Below are positions 16,240-24,151 of a stretch of 32,837 bases of DNA, in pieces. A program made the translations under genes and the position numbers. This DNA comes from Actinomycetes bacterium (GTDB lineage Bacteria > Actinomycetota > Actinomycetes > Nanopelagicales > Nanopelagicaceae): the NCBI GenBank assembly GCA_025355805.1, contig JANXYY010000042.1:1-32837 (forward strand). Direction: 5' to 3'. The notes beneath the pieces are model-generated. The model saw only the letters and a list, made by a program, of their open reading frames with translations. It searched no databases and had not been told where the DNA came from. Positions within the stretch are counted from its first letter, which is position 1. Each line of letters opens with the position of its first letter.

Positions 16240-18647
16240 TTCTGCTTCTCCCCTATTTTTAAAGTTGGCACAAGACCATTTTGATGATCAATTCGGAGTT
16301 GCCACAATTCGCTCGGCGAAATTGGCATCTTTCTAATCTCGAAACCTTCGGCATCTTCGATGGCAGAAGCCAGTAACGCCGAGCCTGGGATGACCCCAGC
16401 TTCGCCAGCACCCTTGATTCCGAGTGGATTAAGTGGAGATGGCGTTTCCAAGTGACCGGTTTCGATGAACGGCACCTCGGTCGCATATGGCATTAGAAAA
16501 TCCATAAACGACGCATTGAGAAGCTGCCCATTCTCGTCATATTCCATGCGTTCATACAGCGCTCCGCCAACACCCTGCGCTACTCCCCCGTGAATTTGCC
16601 CTTCGACAATCATCGGATTAATCAGACGTCCGCAGTCATGCACGACCACGTATTTGAGTATCTTGATTTCTGCGGTCTCTGGATCGGTCTCAACGATCGC
16701 CGCATGCATGCCGCTGGCAAACGTCGATTGCAGCGGAGAATAATAGTCGCGGGACTCGAGTCCCGGCTCTTCGCCCTCAAGAATTGGGGGCTTTGACGTG
16801 TCGCCCACTGCAAATTGAGTCGCGGCTTGAGCAGACTCGTCGAAGGCATACCTCAAAGGATTCGAGAGCACCGCAATTGTTTTTAAGGGAATGCAGTTGG
16901 TGGGGTCGCCCTTAACTTGCACGACTCCACCGATGATTTCGAGATCTCGCGGGTCACATTCAAGGGCATCGCCGGCAATCCGAAGCGCTTTCTCGCGGAC
17001 ACTCCTGGCAGCAAGAGCGATCGCGTTGCCACTCATAACAGCTGCCCTCGAAGCAAATGTCCCAACCGCGTAAGCAAATCTTCGGGTATCTCCAGTTTCA
17101 ACAAATACATCCTCGATTGGAACACCTAACTCCTCCGAGACGATTTGGGCAAAGGCTGTCTGATGACCCTGGCCTTGGCTGGTAAGACCCGTTGAAACAT
17201 TAACTCGCCCACTTGTTTCGACTTGGACGAAGCCGCCCTCATAGGGTCCGACACCAGTCCCCTCGACGTAGCAAGCCATACCGATGCCGACTTTGCGTCC
17301 AGAGAGCCGGGCCAATTGCTGGTATTCCTCGAAGTCGTCCCAGCCAATCATTTTCTTAAGCATTGCCATGGATGCTGGGTAATCACCCGAATCGTAAATC
17401 AGTGGGCGACCATCCTGGAAGGTCAAGTGTTGGTCGTACGGCATCTCGCCTGGCTGAATGAAATTTACGTCGCGAACTTTATCTCGACTCATACCCAGAT
17501 AATTGGCGATGGCGTCAATCGTTCGCTCCATCGCAAAAACACCTTGCGGTCTTCCCGCACCGCGATAAGGAGTGACTATCACCGTATTTGTGTAAAGGGA
17601 GGTAAATTCAACGCGGTATGAACTCGGCTTATATGGCCCGAGAAGTTGGGTTGAAGTGATAATCGGAACGATGATTCCGTAGGGTGTGTATGAACCGTTG
17701 TCATGAAAAAAAGTGACATCAAGCCCAGCAATCCGGCCGTCGTCATCAAAGCCGACTTCGACATGATGTGATTGTTGTCGTTCATGTGCACTTGAGATGA
17801 AGTGCTCACGACGATCCTCGGTCCATTTCACTGGATGATTCAAAATTTGGGCTGCCCAAGGAATCAGCACTTCTTCCGGCCAGGGGTGCATGATCTTTAC
17901 CCCGAAACCCCCACCAACATCAGGAGCAGTGCACTCAACTTTCTGCAGGGGAAGGTTCAGTTTGGCAGCGACGGCGGCTCGCACGCCGGTAGAAGTCTGG
18001 GTCGAAGACCAGAGGCGCATCTCTTTAGCGTCAGAATCCCAGACGGCGTACACCCCTTTGCCTTCAAGAGGCATGGAAGCACTGCGTTCAATCTCAAGAT
18101 CTAAAACGATCTGGTGTTTTGAGTTCGCGATCTCGCTGCGGGCATCTCCCACTTCTTGGATCATATGTGCGGAAATGTTGTCGGAAACATCTGCATGCAC
18201 TAAGTGATCGGCAGCGCGCGCAGATTCGATACCAACTACGGGAGGGAAGATTTCATATGACACTTCAATCAGACCAACTGCATCCTCGGCAATGTAGCGA
18301 TTGCTCGCCACCACCATGACGATTGCCTCACCGACGTGCCTCACGTACTCCTTGGCCAACGAATATCCAGTTCGACCTGCAGTCAGGCTCGGGTGTGGAA
18401 TTAAGAGCGGAAGACGCTCCGCCATTCGGCCTTCAAGATCCTCATAGGTATAGATAGCAATGAGGCCATCGACGCTGATGGCTGCCGATGCGTCGATTTC
18501 CAGTATTCGAGCAGATGCATGTGGGCTACGAAGGAAAGCAACTTCATAGGCACCTTGGCCTAAATCATCCAGATACCTGCCATCCCCCCGAACCAAGCGT
18601 GGATCTTCGCGGCGTAATATTGGTTCGCCAAAAGTTCTTGTGGTCAT
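16236..18647 (-). CDS. molybdenum hydroxylase large subunit (form II CoxL / xanthine-dehydrogenase family)
   Basis: The 803-aa molybdopterin-binding subunit hydroxylates an N-heterocycle or aldehyde using water. Pterin and active-site motifs are in order: GGGFG (245-249), YRGAGR (361-366), QGQGH (491-495), DCGR (671-674) and KGAGEAG (745-751) with the catalytic Glu749. The YRGAGR loop is the form II signature. The AYxCSFR loop of true CO dehydrogenase (form I), which carries the Cu-ligating Cys, is absent, so this is not a CO oxidiser. Length is normal for the family. It overlaps the small-subunit and CoxG genes by 4 nt each. The UraA-type permease and ureido-acid enzymes nearby argue for a pyrimidine-like substrate, but purines or other azaheterocycles are possible. 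Confidence 0.93.
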   Translation of the reverse strand: MTTRTFGEPILRREDPRLVRGDGRYLDDLGQGAYEVAFLRSPHASARILEIDASAAISVDGLIAIYTYEDLEGRMAERLPLLIPHPSLTAGRTGYSLAKEYVRHVGEAIVMVVASNRYIAEDAVGLIEVSYEIFPPVVGIESARAADHLVHADVSDNISAHMIQEVGDARSEIANSKHQIVLDLEIERSASMPLEGKGVYAVWDSDAKEMRLWSSTQTSTGVRAAVAAKLNLPLQKVECTAPDVGGGFGVKIMHPWPEEVLIPWAAQILNHPVKWTEDRREHFISSAHERQQSHHVEVGFDDDGRIAGLDVTFFHDNGSYTPYGIIVPIITSTQLLGPYKPSSYRVEFTSLYTNTVIVTPYRGAGRPQGVFAMERTIDAIANYLGMSRDKVRDVNFIQPGEMPYDQHLTFQDGRPLIYDSGDYPASMAMLKKMIGWDDFEEYQQLARLSGRKVGIGMACYVEGTGVGPYEGGFVQVETSGRVNVSTGLTSQGQGHQTAFAQIVSEELGVPIEDVFVETGDTRRFAYAVGTFASRAAVMSGNAIALAARSVREKALRIAGDALECDPRDLEIIGGVVQVKGDPTNCIPLKTIAVLSNPLRYAFDESAQAATQFAVGDTSKPPILEGEEPGLESRDYYSPLQSTFASGMHAAIVETDPETAEIKILKYVVVHDCGRLINPMIVEGQIHGGVAQGVGGALYERMEYDENGQLLNASFMDFLMPYATEVPFIETGHLETPSPLNPLGIKGAGEAGVIPGSALLASAIEDAEGFEIRKMPISPSELWQLRIDHQNGLVPTLKIGEKQK

Positions 18648-19138
18648 GGCTGCATCATTTCGTTACGGATCTCGGCAGCCCGCAATACGCTTTTGATGAT
18701 GTTTTGATATCCGGTACATCGACACAGATTTCCAGCTATTGCTTCCCGGGCCTGGCCCTCTGTGGGATTTGGGTGTTCGTCGAGGAACGCACTTATTGTC
18801 GTGATGAATCCAGGGGTGCAGAATCCACATTGCAAGCCATGACACTCATGGAATGCCTGCTGAACAGGTCCGAGAGATCCATCCTGATTCGCAAGCCCTT
18901 CGACTGTGACAATCTCACCGCCATCAACGCTCACCGCGAATAGCAAGCATGACCGAACCGCTTTGCCGTTGAGTAAAACGGTGCACGCGCCGCACACCCC
19001 ATGTTCGCAGCCAACGTGAGTACCCGTTAGTTGAAGATCATGTCGTAGAAAATCTGAAAGTAGCCTCCGTGCTGGAACGCTACCTGAACGTGGAAAACCA
19101 TTCACGGTCATGCTGACGTCGATGTGCTTCTCGCTCAT
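18644..19138 (-). CDS. molybdenum hydroxylase small 2Fe-2S subunit (CoxS type)
   Basis: A 164-aa electron-transfer subunit with two 2Fe-2S clusters. The plant-type cluster uses Cys44, Cys49, Cys52 and Cys64 (CEHGVCGACTVLLNG). The all-alpha cluster uses Cys104, Cys107, Cys139 and Cys141 (CGFCTPG and CRCTGY). All eight ligands are present. The start is ATG 19138 in the ATGA overlap with the FAD-subunit gene; a longer frame to 19180 would only add residues overlapping that gene. The neighbouring order medium-small-large matches form II hydroxylase operons. Confidence 0.95.
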   Translation of the reverse strand: MSEKHIDVSMTVNGFPRSGSVPARRLLSDFLRHDLQLTGTHVGCEHGVCGACTVLLNGKAVRSCLLFAVSVDGGEIVTVEGLANQDGSLGPVQQAFHECHGLQCGFCTPGFITTISAFLDEHPNPTEGQAREAIAGNLCRCTGYQNIIKSVLRAAEIRNEMMQP

Positions 19139-20019
19139 TGTTTTACCGCCACCCTGTCCAGCGCATTCTGGTAGGCACACTGGAGTCCCCTTTTCGACAA
19201 AACTTCCACCAGATTTTTACGATATGCAGTGGTAGCGTGAATATCACCATCGGGGTCCACGCTTGAAGCAATAAAGCGCGCGGCTTCGCGCCAGTGCTTG
19301 CTATCTATTCGAATTCCTTTGAGTATTCCACTCACGTCAATGACGATAGGTGTTGGGCCAACCGAGAAAAGCGAGATTCGAGCTCGGTCGATCTGATGGT
19401 CCTCACCAAGGACTATGGCAGCACACACTCCAACGAGTGCATAATCACCATGTCTTCGTGATACCTCTACGCACGCTGTGCCCATCGTCGTCGGCAGCCT
19501 GCCAAAGGTGACGCGGGTCGCCATCTCTCCAGAATTGATCGCGGATTCAAGAGGACCAAGAAAGAAATCAGAACCAGTTACTTCGCGGGTTCCGTCTTGC
19601 CCTTCAATGGTCACGACTCCGTCTAGAAGGGAAAGGACCGCGGTCAATTCACCCGATGGATCGGCATGAGCAATAGATCCAACGCTAGTGCCACGATTAC
19701 GGATGACCGGGTGCGCCACGTACGAAAGGGCTTGAGCGAGCAGCGGTACGGCTTTGCGCACTGCTTCAGAAGTTAACAATTCTTGGTGACGTACCGTCGG
19801 GCCGATTTCAACATGTGTAGGTGAGATTTTGAGAGCAGAAAAATCCGGAACCAAATTGATATCAACGAGTACTTTGGGGCTGGCCAAGCGCATTGATAGC
19901 AAGGGGATCAAACTCTGTCCACCGGCTAGAACCTTCCCATCCTCGCCGGCCGCCGCCAATGCAGCCAGGACACCAGCACGCGTCCTCGGACGCACATATT
20001 CAAAGGGTGCAGGTTTCAC
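19135..20019 (-). CDS. molybdenum hydroxylase FAD-binding medium subunit (CoxM type)
   Basis: A 294-aa flavoprotein subunit passing electrons from the iron-sulfur clusters to an acceptor. The FAD motifs are AGGQSLIPL (residues 32-40) and TSVGSIAHADPSGEL (111-125), followed by a CoxM C-terminal domain. The start is GTG at 20019; an AAAAGGGC lies about 15 nt upstream, which is distant, and no leaderless -10 is seen, so the start is less certain. It is the first gene of the structural operon and lies 125 nt after the permease stop, behind a hairpin. Confidence 0.94.
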   Translation of the reverse strand: MKPAPFEYVRPRTRAGVLAALAAAGEDGKVLAGGQSLIPLLSMRLASPKVLVDINLVPDFSALKISPTHVEIGPTVRHQELLTSEAVRKAVPLLAQALSYVAHPVIRNRGTSVGSIAHADPSGELTAVLSLLDGVVTIEGQDGTREVTGSDFFLGPLESAINSGEMATRVTFGRLPTTMGTACVEVSRRHGDYALVGVCAAIVLGEDHQIDRARISLFSVGPTPIVIDVSGILKGIRIDSKHWREAARFIASSVDPDGDIHATTAYRKNLVEVLSKRGLQCAYQNALDRVAVKQ

Positions 20020-20099
20020 GGGACAATGTTGCCCTTTTCTCTGTCGGTACGCGTTGTGAACTTACGCCGATTACTAGGCAAAGTATGGTGGAAAGGATA

Positions 20100-20129
20100 C
20101 GGGGGTCGTCCCGATTGGAGCGACCCCCG
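20100..20129 (-). terminator. GC-rich hairpin after the permease gene
   Basis: CGGGGGTCG at 20100-20108 pairs perfectly with CGACCCCCG at 20121-20129 around a 12-nt loop. On the minus strand it lies 16 nt beyond the permease stop and is followed by TATCCTTTCC rather than a clean T tract. It probably attenuates or ends the permease transcript before the hydroxylase operon. Confidence 0.6.
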
Positions 20130-20144
20130 CCTAATACCTTGCGC

Positions 20145-21512
20145 TTAGTGGATTTGCGACATCGATTCTGCACCGTGCTTGTGCTTCATTGATTCTGGCG
20201 CCAGGAAGTTTGCCAGGTGCCAGCCGAGAACCGCCACGATTGTTCCTGCTGCGATTCCAGCGATGGAGAAGGTGTTGGTGATCTTCATCGTGACGTCTCC
20301 GACCGCCAAGATGATTCCCGCTGCGAGTGGAACAAGATTGACCGGGCTGGAGAAATCTACTCTGGCTTCAATCCAGATTTTGGCGCCAAGTAAACCGATC
20401 ATTCCGTAAAGAATTGCCGTGATCCCCCCAAGAACTCCTCCGGGAACCGCGGTGATGATTGCACCAAACTTTGGCGAGAGCCCAAAGAGGATGGCAAAAA
20501 TGGCTGCGATGTAATAAGCAAGTGTTGAATAAACGCGAGTAGCGGCCATGACGCCAATATTCTCGGCATAGGTGGTTGTTGGTGAGCCACCCACCGCAGA
20601 GGCGATCATGGTTCCGACACCATCGCCGATAAGGGCTCTACCGAGTACATCGTCCAGGTTTTCGCCAGTCATTTGGGCGACTGCCTTGACGTGTCCCGTG
20701 TTCTCGGCAATCAGCGCAATCACCGCTGGGATGACGAGAAGGACGAAGGAGGCATGGAAAGTCGGGGAGTGGGTGCCCGGCATTCCAAACCAGGCAGCAT
20801 CTTTAACGCCGCTCAAATCAACACGATGTGTTCCCGTCGGAAATGGCTTTCCGGTTGCTGCACTAATTCGGTCGTATCCGTTGAGCTTGGCAATATCGAA
20901 AAGCCAGGAGACAATGAATCCGAAAATTAGGCCCAAGAAGATCGTGATTCGAGAGAGGAAGCCCCGTAGCACGACCGCCATGATCAAGGTGCCCACCATG
21001 GTTATGAAAGCCACCCATTGGTCTTGGGGCCAATAGATTTTGGCGGCTACCGGAGCCAAGTTAAAGCCGATCAGCATCACCACTGCACCGGTTACCGCTG
21101 GTGGTAAAACCTTATTTACCACTGCACCGCCCACGAAGTGGACGAGTACTCCAACCAGTGCCAAGAGCAGGCCTGCGATCAGAATTGCGCCAGTGACTGC
21201 GGCGCTATTGCCACCTCCGGCTCTAATAGCCGCCACACCACCGACGAAAGAAGCTGATGTGCCTAGGTAACTGGGTACTCGGTTACCAACGATCAACAAG
21301 AAAAGGATCGTGGCAACCCCGGACATCATGACCGCTAAGTTCGGATCCAACCCCATGATAAGAGGAAAGACGAAGGTGGCACCGAACATCGCCATCACGT
21401 GCTGTGCACCAAGACCAATCATGCGACCGTAACTGAGTCGTTCGTCCGGGCGAATGACTTCACCCGCACCGACATTTTTGCCGTCCCCTGCAAGTTTCCA
21501 TCCAAAGGCCAT
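20145..21512 (-). CDS. uraA: NCS2 nucleobase permease, UraA/RutG (uracil) type
   Basis: Imports a nucleobase with protons; membrane protein of 455 aa with about 14 helices expected. The substrate-site motifs are IALIAENTGHVKA and TTTYAENIGVMAATRVYS, which match uracil/thymine permeases (UraA, RutG). Xanthine and urate members of NCS2 usually carry QNxGV in place of ENIGV. I start at ATG 21512, because AGGAGG at 21528-21523 sits at the right distance and the frame upstream to 21569 adds only a nonconserved leader. It is downstream of pucR on the same strand and upstream of the hydroxylase genes, so the imported base is probably the hydroxylase substrate. Confidence 0.92.
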   Translation of the reverse strand: MAFGWKLAGDGKNVGAGEVIRPDERLSYGRMIGLGAQHVMAMFGATFVFPLIMGLDPNLAVMMSGVATILFLLIVGNRVPSYLGTSASFVGGVAAIRAGGGNSAAVTGAILIAGLLLALVGVLVHFVGGAVVNKVLPPAVTGAVVMLIGFNLAPVAAKIYWPQDQWVAFITMVGTLIMAVVLRGFLSRITIFLGLIFGFIVSWLFDIAKLNGYDRISAATGKPFPTGTHRVDLSGVKDAAWFGMPGTHSPTFHASFVLLVIPAVIALIAENTGHVKAVAQMTGENLDDVLGRALIGDGVGTMIASAVGGSPTTTYAENIGVMAATRVYSTLAYYIAAIFAILFGLSPKFGAIITAVPGGVLGGITAILYGMIGLLGAKIWIEARVDFSSPVNLVPLAAGIILAVGDVTMKITNTFSIAGIAAGTIVAVLGWHLANFLAPESMKHKHGAESMSQIH

Positions 21513-21570
21513 GGGCGAGCCCCCTCCTAAAAGGGCGTGGTATCGAGATATGCGTTCCCGACACCCCAAT

Positions 21571-21586
21571 CGTGACCCACGTCACG
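21571..21586. promoter_or_regulatory. Crp/GlxR-like palindromic operator upstream of the permease
   Basis: CGTGACCCACGTCACG is a perfect 6-4-6 inverted repeat that fits the GTGA-N6-TCAC core of Crp-family (cAMP or GlxR) sites. It lies 58 nt upstream of the permease ATG in the 207-bp gap after pucR, which holds no other gene. A weaker dyad, TGAC-N7-GTCA, is at 21644-21658. Regulator identity is inferred from the pattern only. Confidence 0.45.
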
Positions 21587-21719
21587 AACTTTTTCGCTGG
21601 TCGGAATCTACGGTCTATCCTGCGGTTCAACTTCTCTTAAGAATGACAGGGAAAGTCACCGCTTCTTGTGAATAATTACCAGCGTGTCACGGTCAGATTT
21701 ATATAGTTCAAGCGCTAAA

Positions 21720-23399
21720 TTAAAGACCGCGCATCGTCAAAATTCGAAGTGCCAAAGCGAGTGACAGTCTTAGGTGGGCATCCGTCGTGAACGGGCCAAG
21801 CATTCTTTCCAATTTGCCGATTCGGTATCGCAACGTGTTGTAGTGGAAATGAAGTAGTCGCGAGGTTTCTGCCACATTTAAATTTGTGTCTAACAGAGCT
21901 TGGAGAGTTCTACGAAGGTCGGCCGCCTCGGGGTCGATGCGAGTTGCCAACTCCCCCAAGGTCTCATTCAAAAATGACCTCAGTTCCGCCGAATCGGGTA
22001 CCAGGCTCAGCACCCGAAACACTCCCAGGGAGTCGAAATCAGCTACCCGCCCAGGCCCGTTCACCTGACGCCCGACGCGAACCGCCTGGCGAGCCTGCTC
22101 ATAGGCAGCCGGGAGTCCATCTGGGCCTTTCGTTATGCGCGAAACGCCCGCCGTAAATTTTCGTCTACCACCGCCACCATCACCGGAAACCGCGGCGGCA
22201 ATTTCGTTCAGCGTGGCGATTGGCGTCGCTCCTTCTGAACTGCCAAGGATGGCAACTATTTCGCTACTGAATCCGACCACAGCTGCTCGTGAGTCCCTCG
22301 CATGAACTACCGATTCCCAGGCAAGGGCGAAACGATCCGAAGCGGTCCGAAATTCACTCGCGGTATTGCCGCTTCCCTGATCCAATTCTGCAACAACCAG
22401 TATCAGCGGACGATCCAGGTCCCAGCCCAATGAACTGCTGTACGGAAGAGTGTGTTCGGCGCCACCGGCTCGTCCTGCGAGCAAATCTCGAAGAAAATCG
22501 CCCTGATATTTACTCTCAACGGCTGCAATCGCTTGACGTTTTATGAGAGCGAGCGCAGCAACGGTCGCGGATCGCTCGAGAATCGTCACATCCATCGATG
22601 AAAATGCTCGTTGCGCGAAAACTGCAATCCGACCTTGCTCCCCCTGGGCGGCAACAATTGGAGCGGCTGCGACGAAGGCCATTGTCCCGTCTTCATAACG
22701 CACTTCCTGAGCACCGTAGCGTTGGTGTTCGACAATCAGCCGTCCTGTTGCATCAAATGCTGCCCCCGGAGCGAGACTGCGCTCACCTGCTTCGGCTAAA
22801 ACGCGGCCGTCGGGGGTTGTGACGATGGCCAAGCCTTCGAGTAGGCGGGTGACCTCTGTGACAAGCTCGGGTAATCCACCTCCTTCGAGCACGATAGCAA
22901 CGAGGGCTCGATGGACGGCATCGGAGCGTTCAAGTGTGGCGACATGTCGCTCAAGAATTACCGATAGACATTCATTAAGAATGTCGTCGAAGCCCACTTG
23001 GTCTGGTAGCTCGATAATAGGGAAAGCCAGTCGGTCGGCTTGAACCAGCATGTCGAGCGGAATTCCATCTAAATATCGACCTACTTTGATTGCGATCCCA
23101 GCTAAGCCGAGGGCGTCCAAATCCTCAATCAGAGTTGCGGTGGTCTGTGGGTGTTCGCGAAGGGGGTAGCCAGTGGTCAGCAGGAGTTCGTCAGGTTTGA
23201 CCCAGGACTGTATGTCCGGCACTTCCATCACGTTTAATCTGGCTACCAATCTGGAGAGCCCGGCCGCGCCGGCCACCACCTTCGCATTGGAAAGCGAGGG
23301 GGTTTGGAGCAACTCTTCTAGCGGTACGCCATAGCGACCGCTCTCTCCACTGGGCATCTCCTGGAGCGAAGTTGGCATTTCGTTGGCAATGCCTGACAT
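21720..23399 (-). CDS. pucR: PucR-family transcriptional regulator
   Basis: A 559-aa regulator of nucleobase catabolism genes. It has the N-terminal PucR-like domain (residues ~20-140 with VPLEELLQTP, MEVPDIQSWVKPDELLLTTGYPL), a central GGDEF-like/GAF-like region, and the C-terminal helix-turn-helix (LLDTNLNVAETSRLLHFHYNTLRYRIGKLE, split across ~505-534). GTG 23408 is a possible start, but ATG 23399 lies 7 nt after a TACGGT hexamer, so I choose it. It is divergent from the allH-fdrA-allG operon and upstream of the permease, and is the obvious candidate controller of the island. The effector molecule is unknown. Confidence 0.92.
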   Translation of the reverse strand: MSGIANEMPTSLQEMPSGESGRYGVPLEELLQTPSLSNAKVVAGAAGLSRLVARLNVMEVPDIQSWVKPDELLLTTGYPLREHPQTTATLIEDLDALGLAGIAIKVGRYLDGIPLDMLVQADRLAFPIIELPDQVGFDDILNECLSVILERHVATLERSDAVHRALVAIVLEGGGLPELVTEVTRLLEGLAIVTTPDGRVLAEAGERSLAPGAAFDATGRLIVEHQRYGAQEVRYEDGTMAFVAAAPIVAAQGEQGRIAVFAQRAFSSMDVTILERSATVAALALIKRQAIAAVESKYQGDFLRDLLAGRAGGAEHTLPYSSSLGWDLDRPLILVVAELDQGSGNTASEFRTASDRFALAWESVVHARDSRAAVVGFSSEIVAILGSSEGATPIATLNEIAAAVSGDGGGGRRKFTAGVSRITKGPDGLPAAYEQARQAVRVGRQVNGPGRVADFDSLGVFRVLSLVPDSAELRSFLNETLGELATRIDPEAADLRRTLQALLDTNLNVAETSRLLHFHYNTLRYRIGKLERMLGPFTTDAHLRLSLALALRILTMRGL

Positions 23400-23434
23400 G
23401 GGTAGCACCGTAGCGAACCGGATACCTTCCTGTC
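23400..23434. promoter_or_regulatory. divergent leaderless promoters of pucR and allH
   Basis: In 35 bp the minus strand has TACGGT (23412-23407), 7 nt, then ATG 23399. The plus strand has TACCTT (23423-23428), 6 nt, then ATG 23435. The -10 elements are 10 bp apart, so polymerases would exclude each other and a PucR site here could switch direction. No clear operator palindrome was found. Confidence 0.55.
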
Positions 23435-24151
23435 ATGGAGCATCTGGTGGCATCTTTTCTCCTGAGCCCATTTTTGACCCGACCCTGCTCGAATTTGGAA
23501 ATCCTGGGGTCCTCAAGTTCTCTCATCTGGCTGGCCCTCGACGGCCAGGCCGTAACGATTCAGCGTTCTGCCCCTGACTCTCAAATTGCCTTGCCAAGTT
23601 CGATTTTCTTGGGTGGTGAAAAACTCTTGACGGCTCTGGAAATATCGCTGTGTGATGGGCGTCTAGCTTTAGACCGTTCACCGCTTCTGATCACAAGGTG
23701 GTGGCGTCCACCCAGAGCACCATTGGTTCACATCGAGCTCTCCTTTACTCCCGCACCGAAAATTGAGGCTCTGCTAGGTCTTGGCCGTGGCCTGACTCCC
23801 GAGGGTGATGACCTGCTCGCGGGTTGGTTGATAGCGGCGCGTTCAATCGGGCACCCAGAATTCGAAGAAGTCCGCGCCCAGATTCTCTTGAATGCATCCC
23901 GTAAAACCACCACTTTCTCAGCGGCTCTTCTAAAATTCGCAACTGAGGGATATGGGATTGCGCCTCTCATCGAGTACGTGAACGCGTGTCTGCGATGCTC
24001 GAATAAATCTAATGAGATCAGAAGGCGATTAGAACGCGTTGGTCACACGTCAGGGGAATCGCTAGCGATCGGCGTTGAGATCGCTTTAGGGTTCCACAGC
24101 AACGGGATAGATTTCGGTAAATACCCTCTTCTACAAGGAGCAATCGCATAA
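23435..24151 (+). CDS. allH: DUF2877 protein, AllH-like oxamic transcarbamylase subunit
   Basis: A 238-aa protein with the DUF2877 signature GLGRGLTPEGDDLLAG (residues 115-130) and GHTSGES (203-209). It is shorter than typical family members. In E. coli the homologue YlbF/AllH forms oxamic transcarbamylase with FdrA/AllF and YlbE/AllG, converting oxalurate plus phosphate to oxamate and carbamoyl phosphate. Here the three genes are ordered H-F-G. ATG 23435 is leaderless-type; the stop overlaps the fdrA ATG (TAATG). The substrate may differ from oxalurate, since no allantoin genes are present. Confidence 0.85.
   Translation: MEHLVASFLLSPFLTRPCSNLEILGSSSSLIWLALDGQAVTIQRSAPDSQIALPSSIFLGGEKLLTALEISLCDGRLALDRSPLLITRWWRPPRAPLVHIELSFTPAPKIEALLGLGRGLTPEGDDLLAGWLIAARSIGHPEFEEVRAQILLNASRKTTTFSAALLKFATEGYGIAPLIEYVNACLRCSNKSNEIRRRLERVGHTSGESLAIGVEIALGFHSNGIDFGKYPLLQGAIA

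Noticed and set aside
16236-20019. Aerobic CO dehydrogenase (CoxLSM form I)
   Set aside because: The active-site loop reads YRGAGR (361-366), not AYxCSFR, so the Cu-binding cysteine of form I is missing. The gene neighbours also point to nucleobase catabolism.
20145-21512. Xanthine/urate permease
   Set aside because: The substrate motif is AENIGVMA with IAENTGH, as in uracil permeases; purine-specific NCS2 members normally have QNxGV. The purine possibility is reduced, not excluded.
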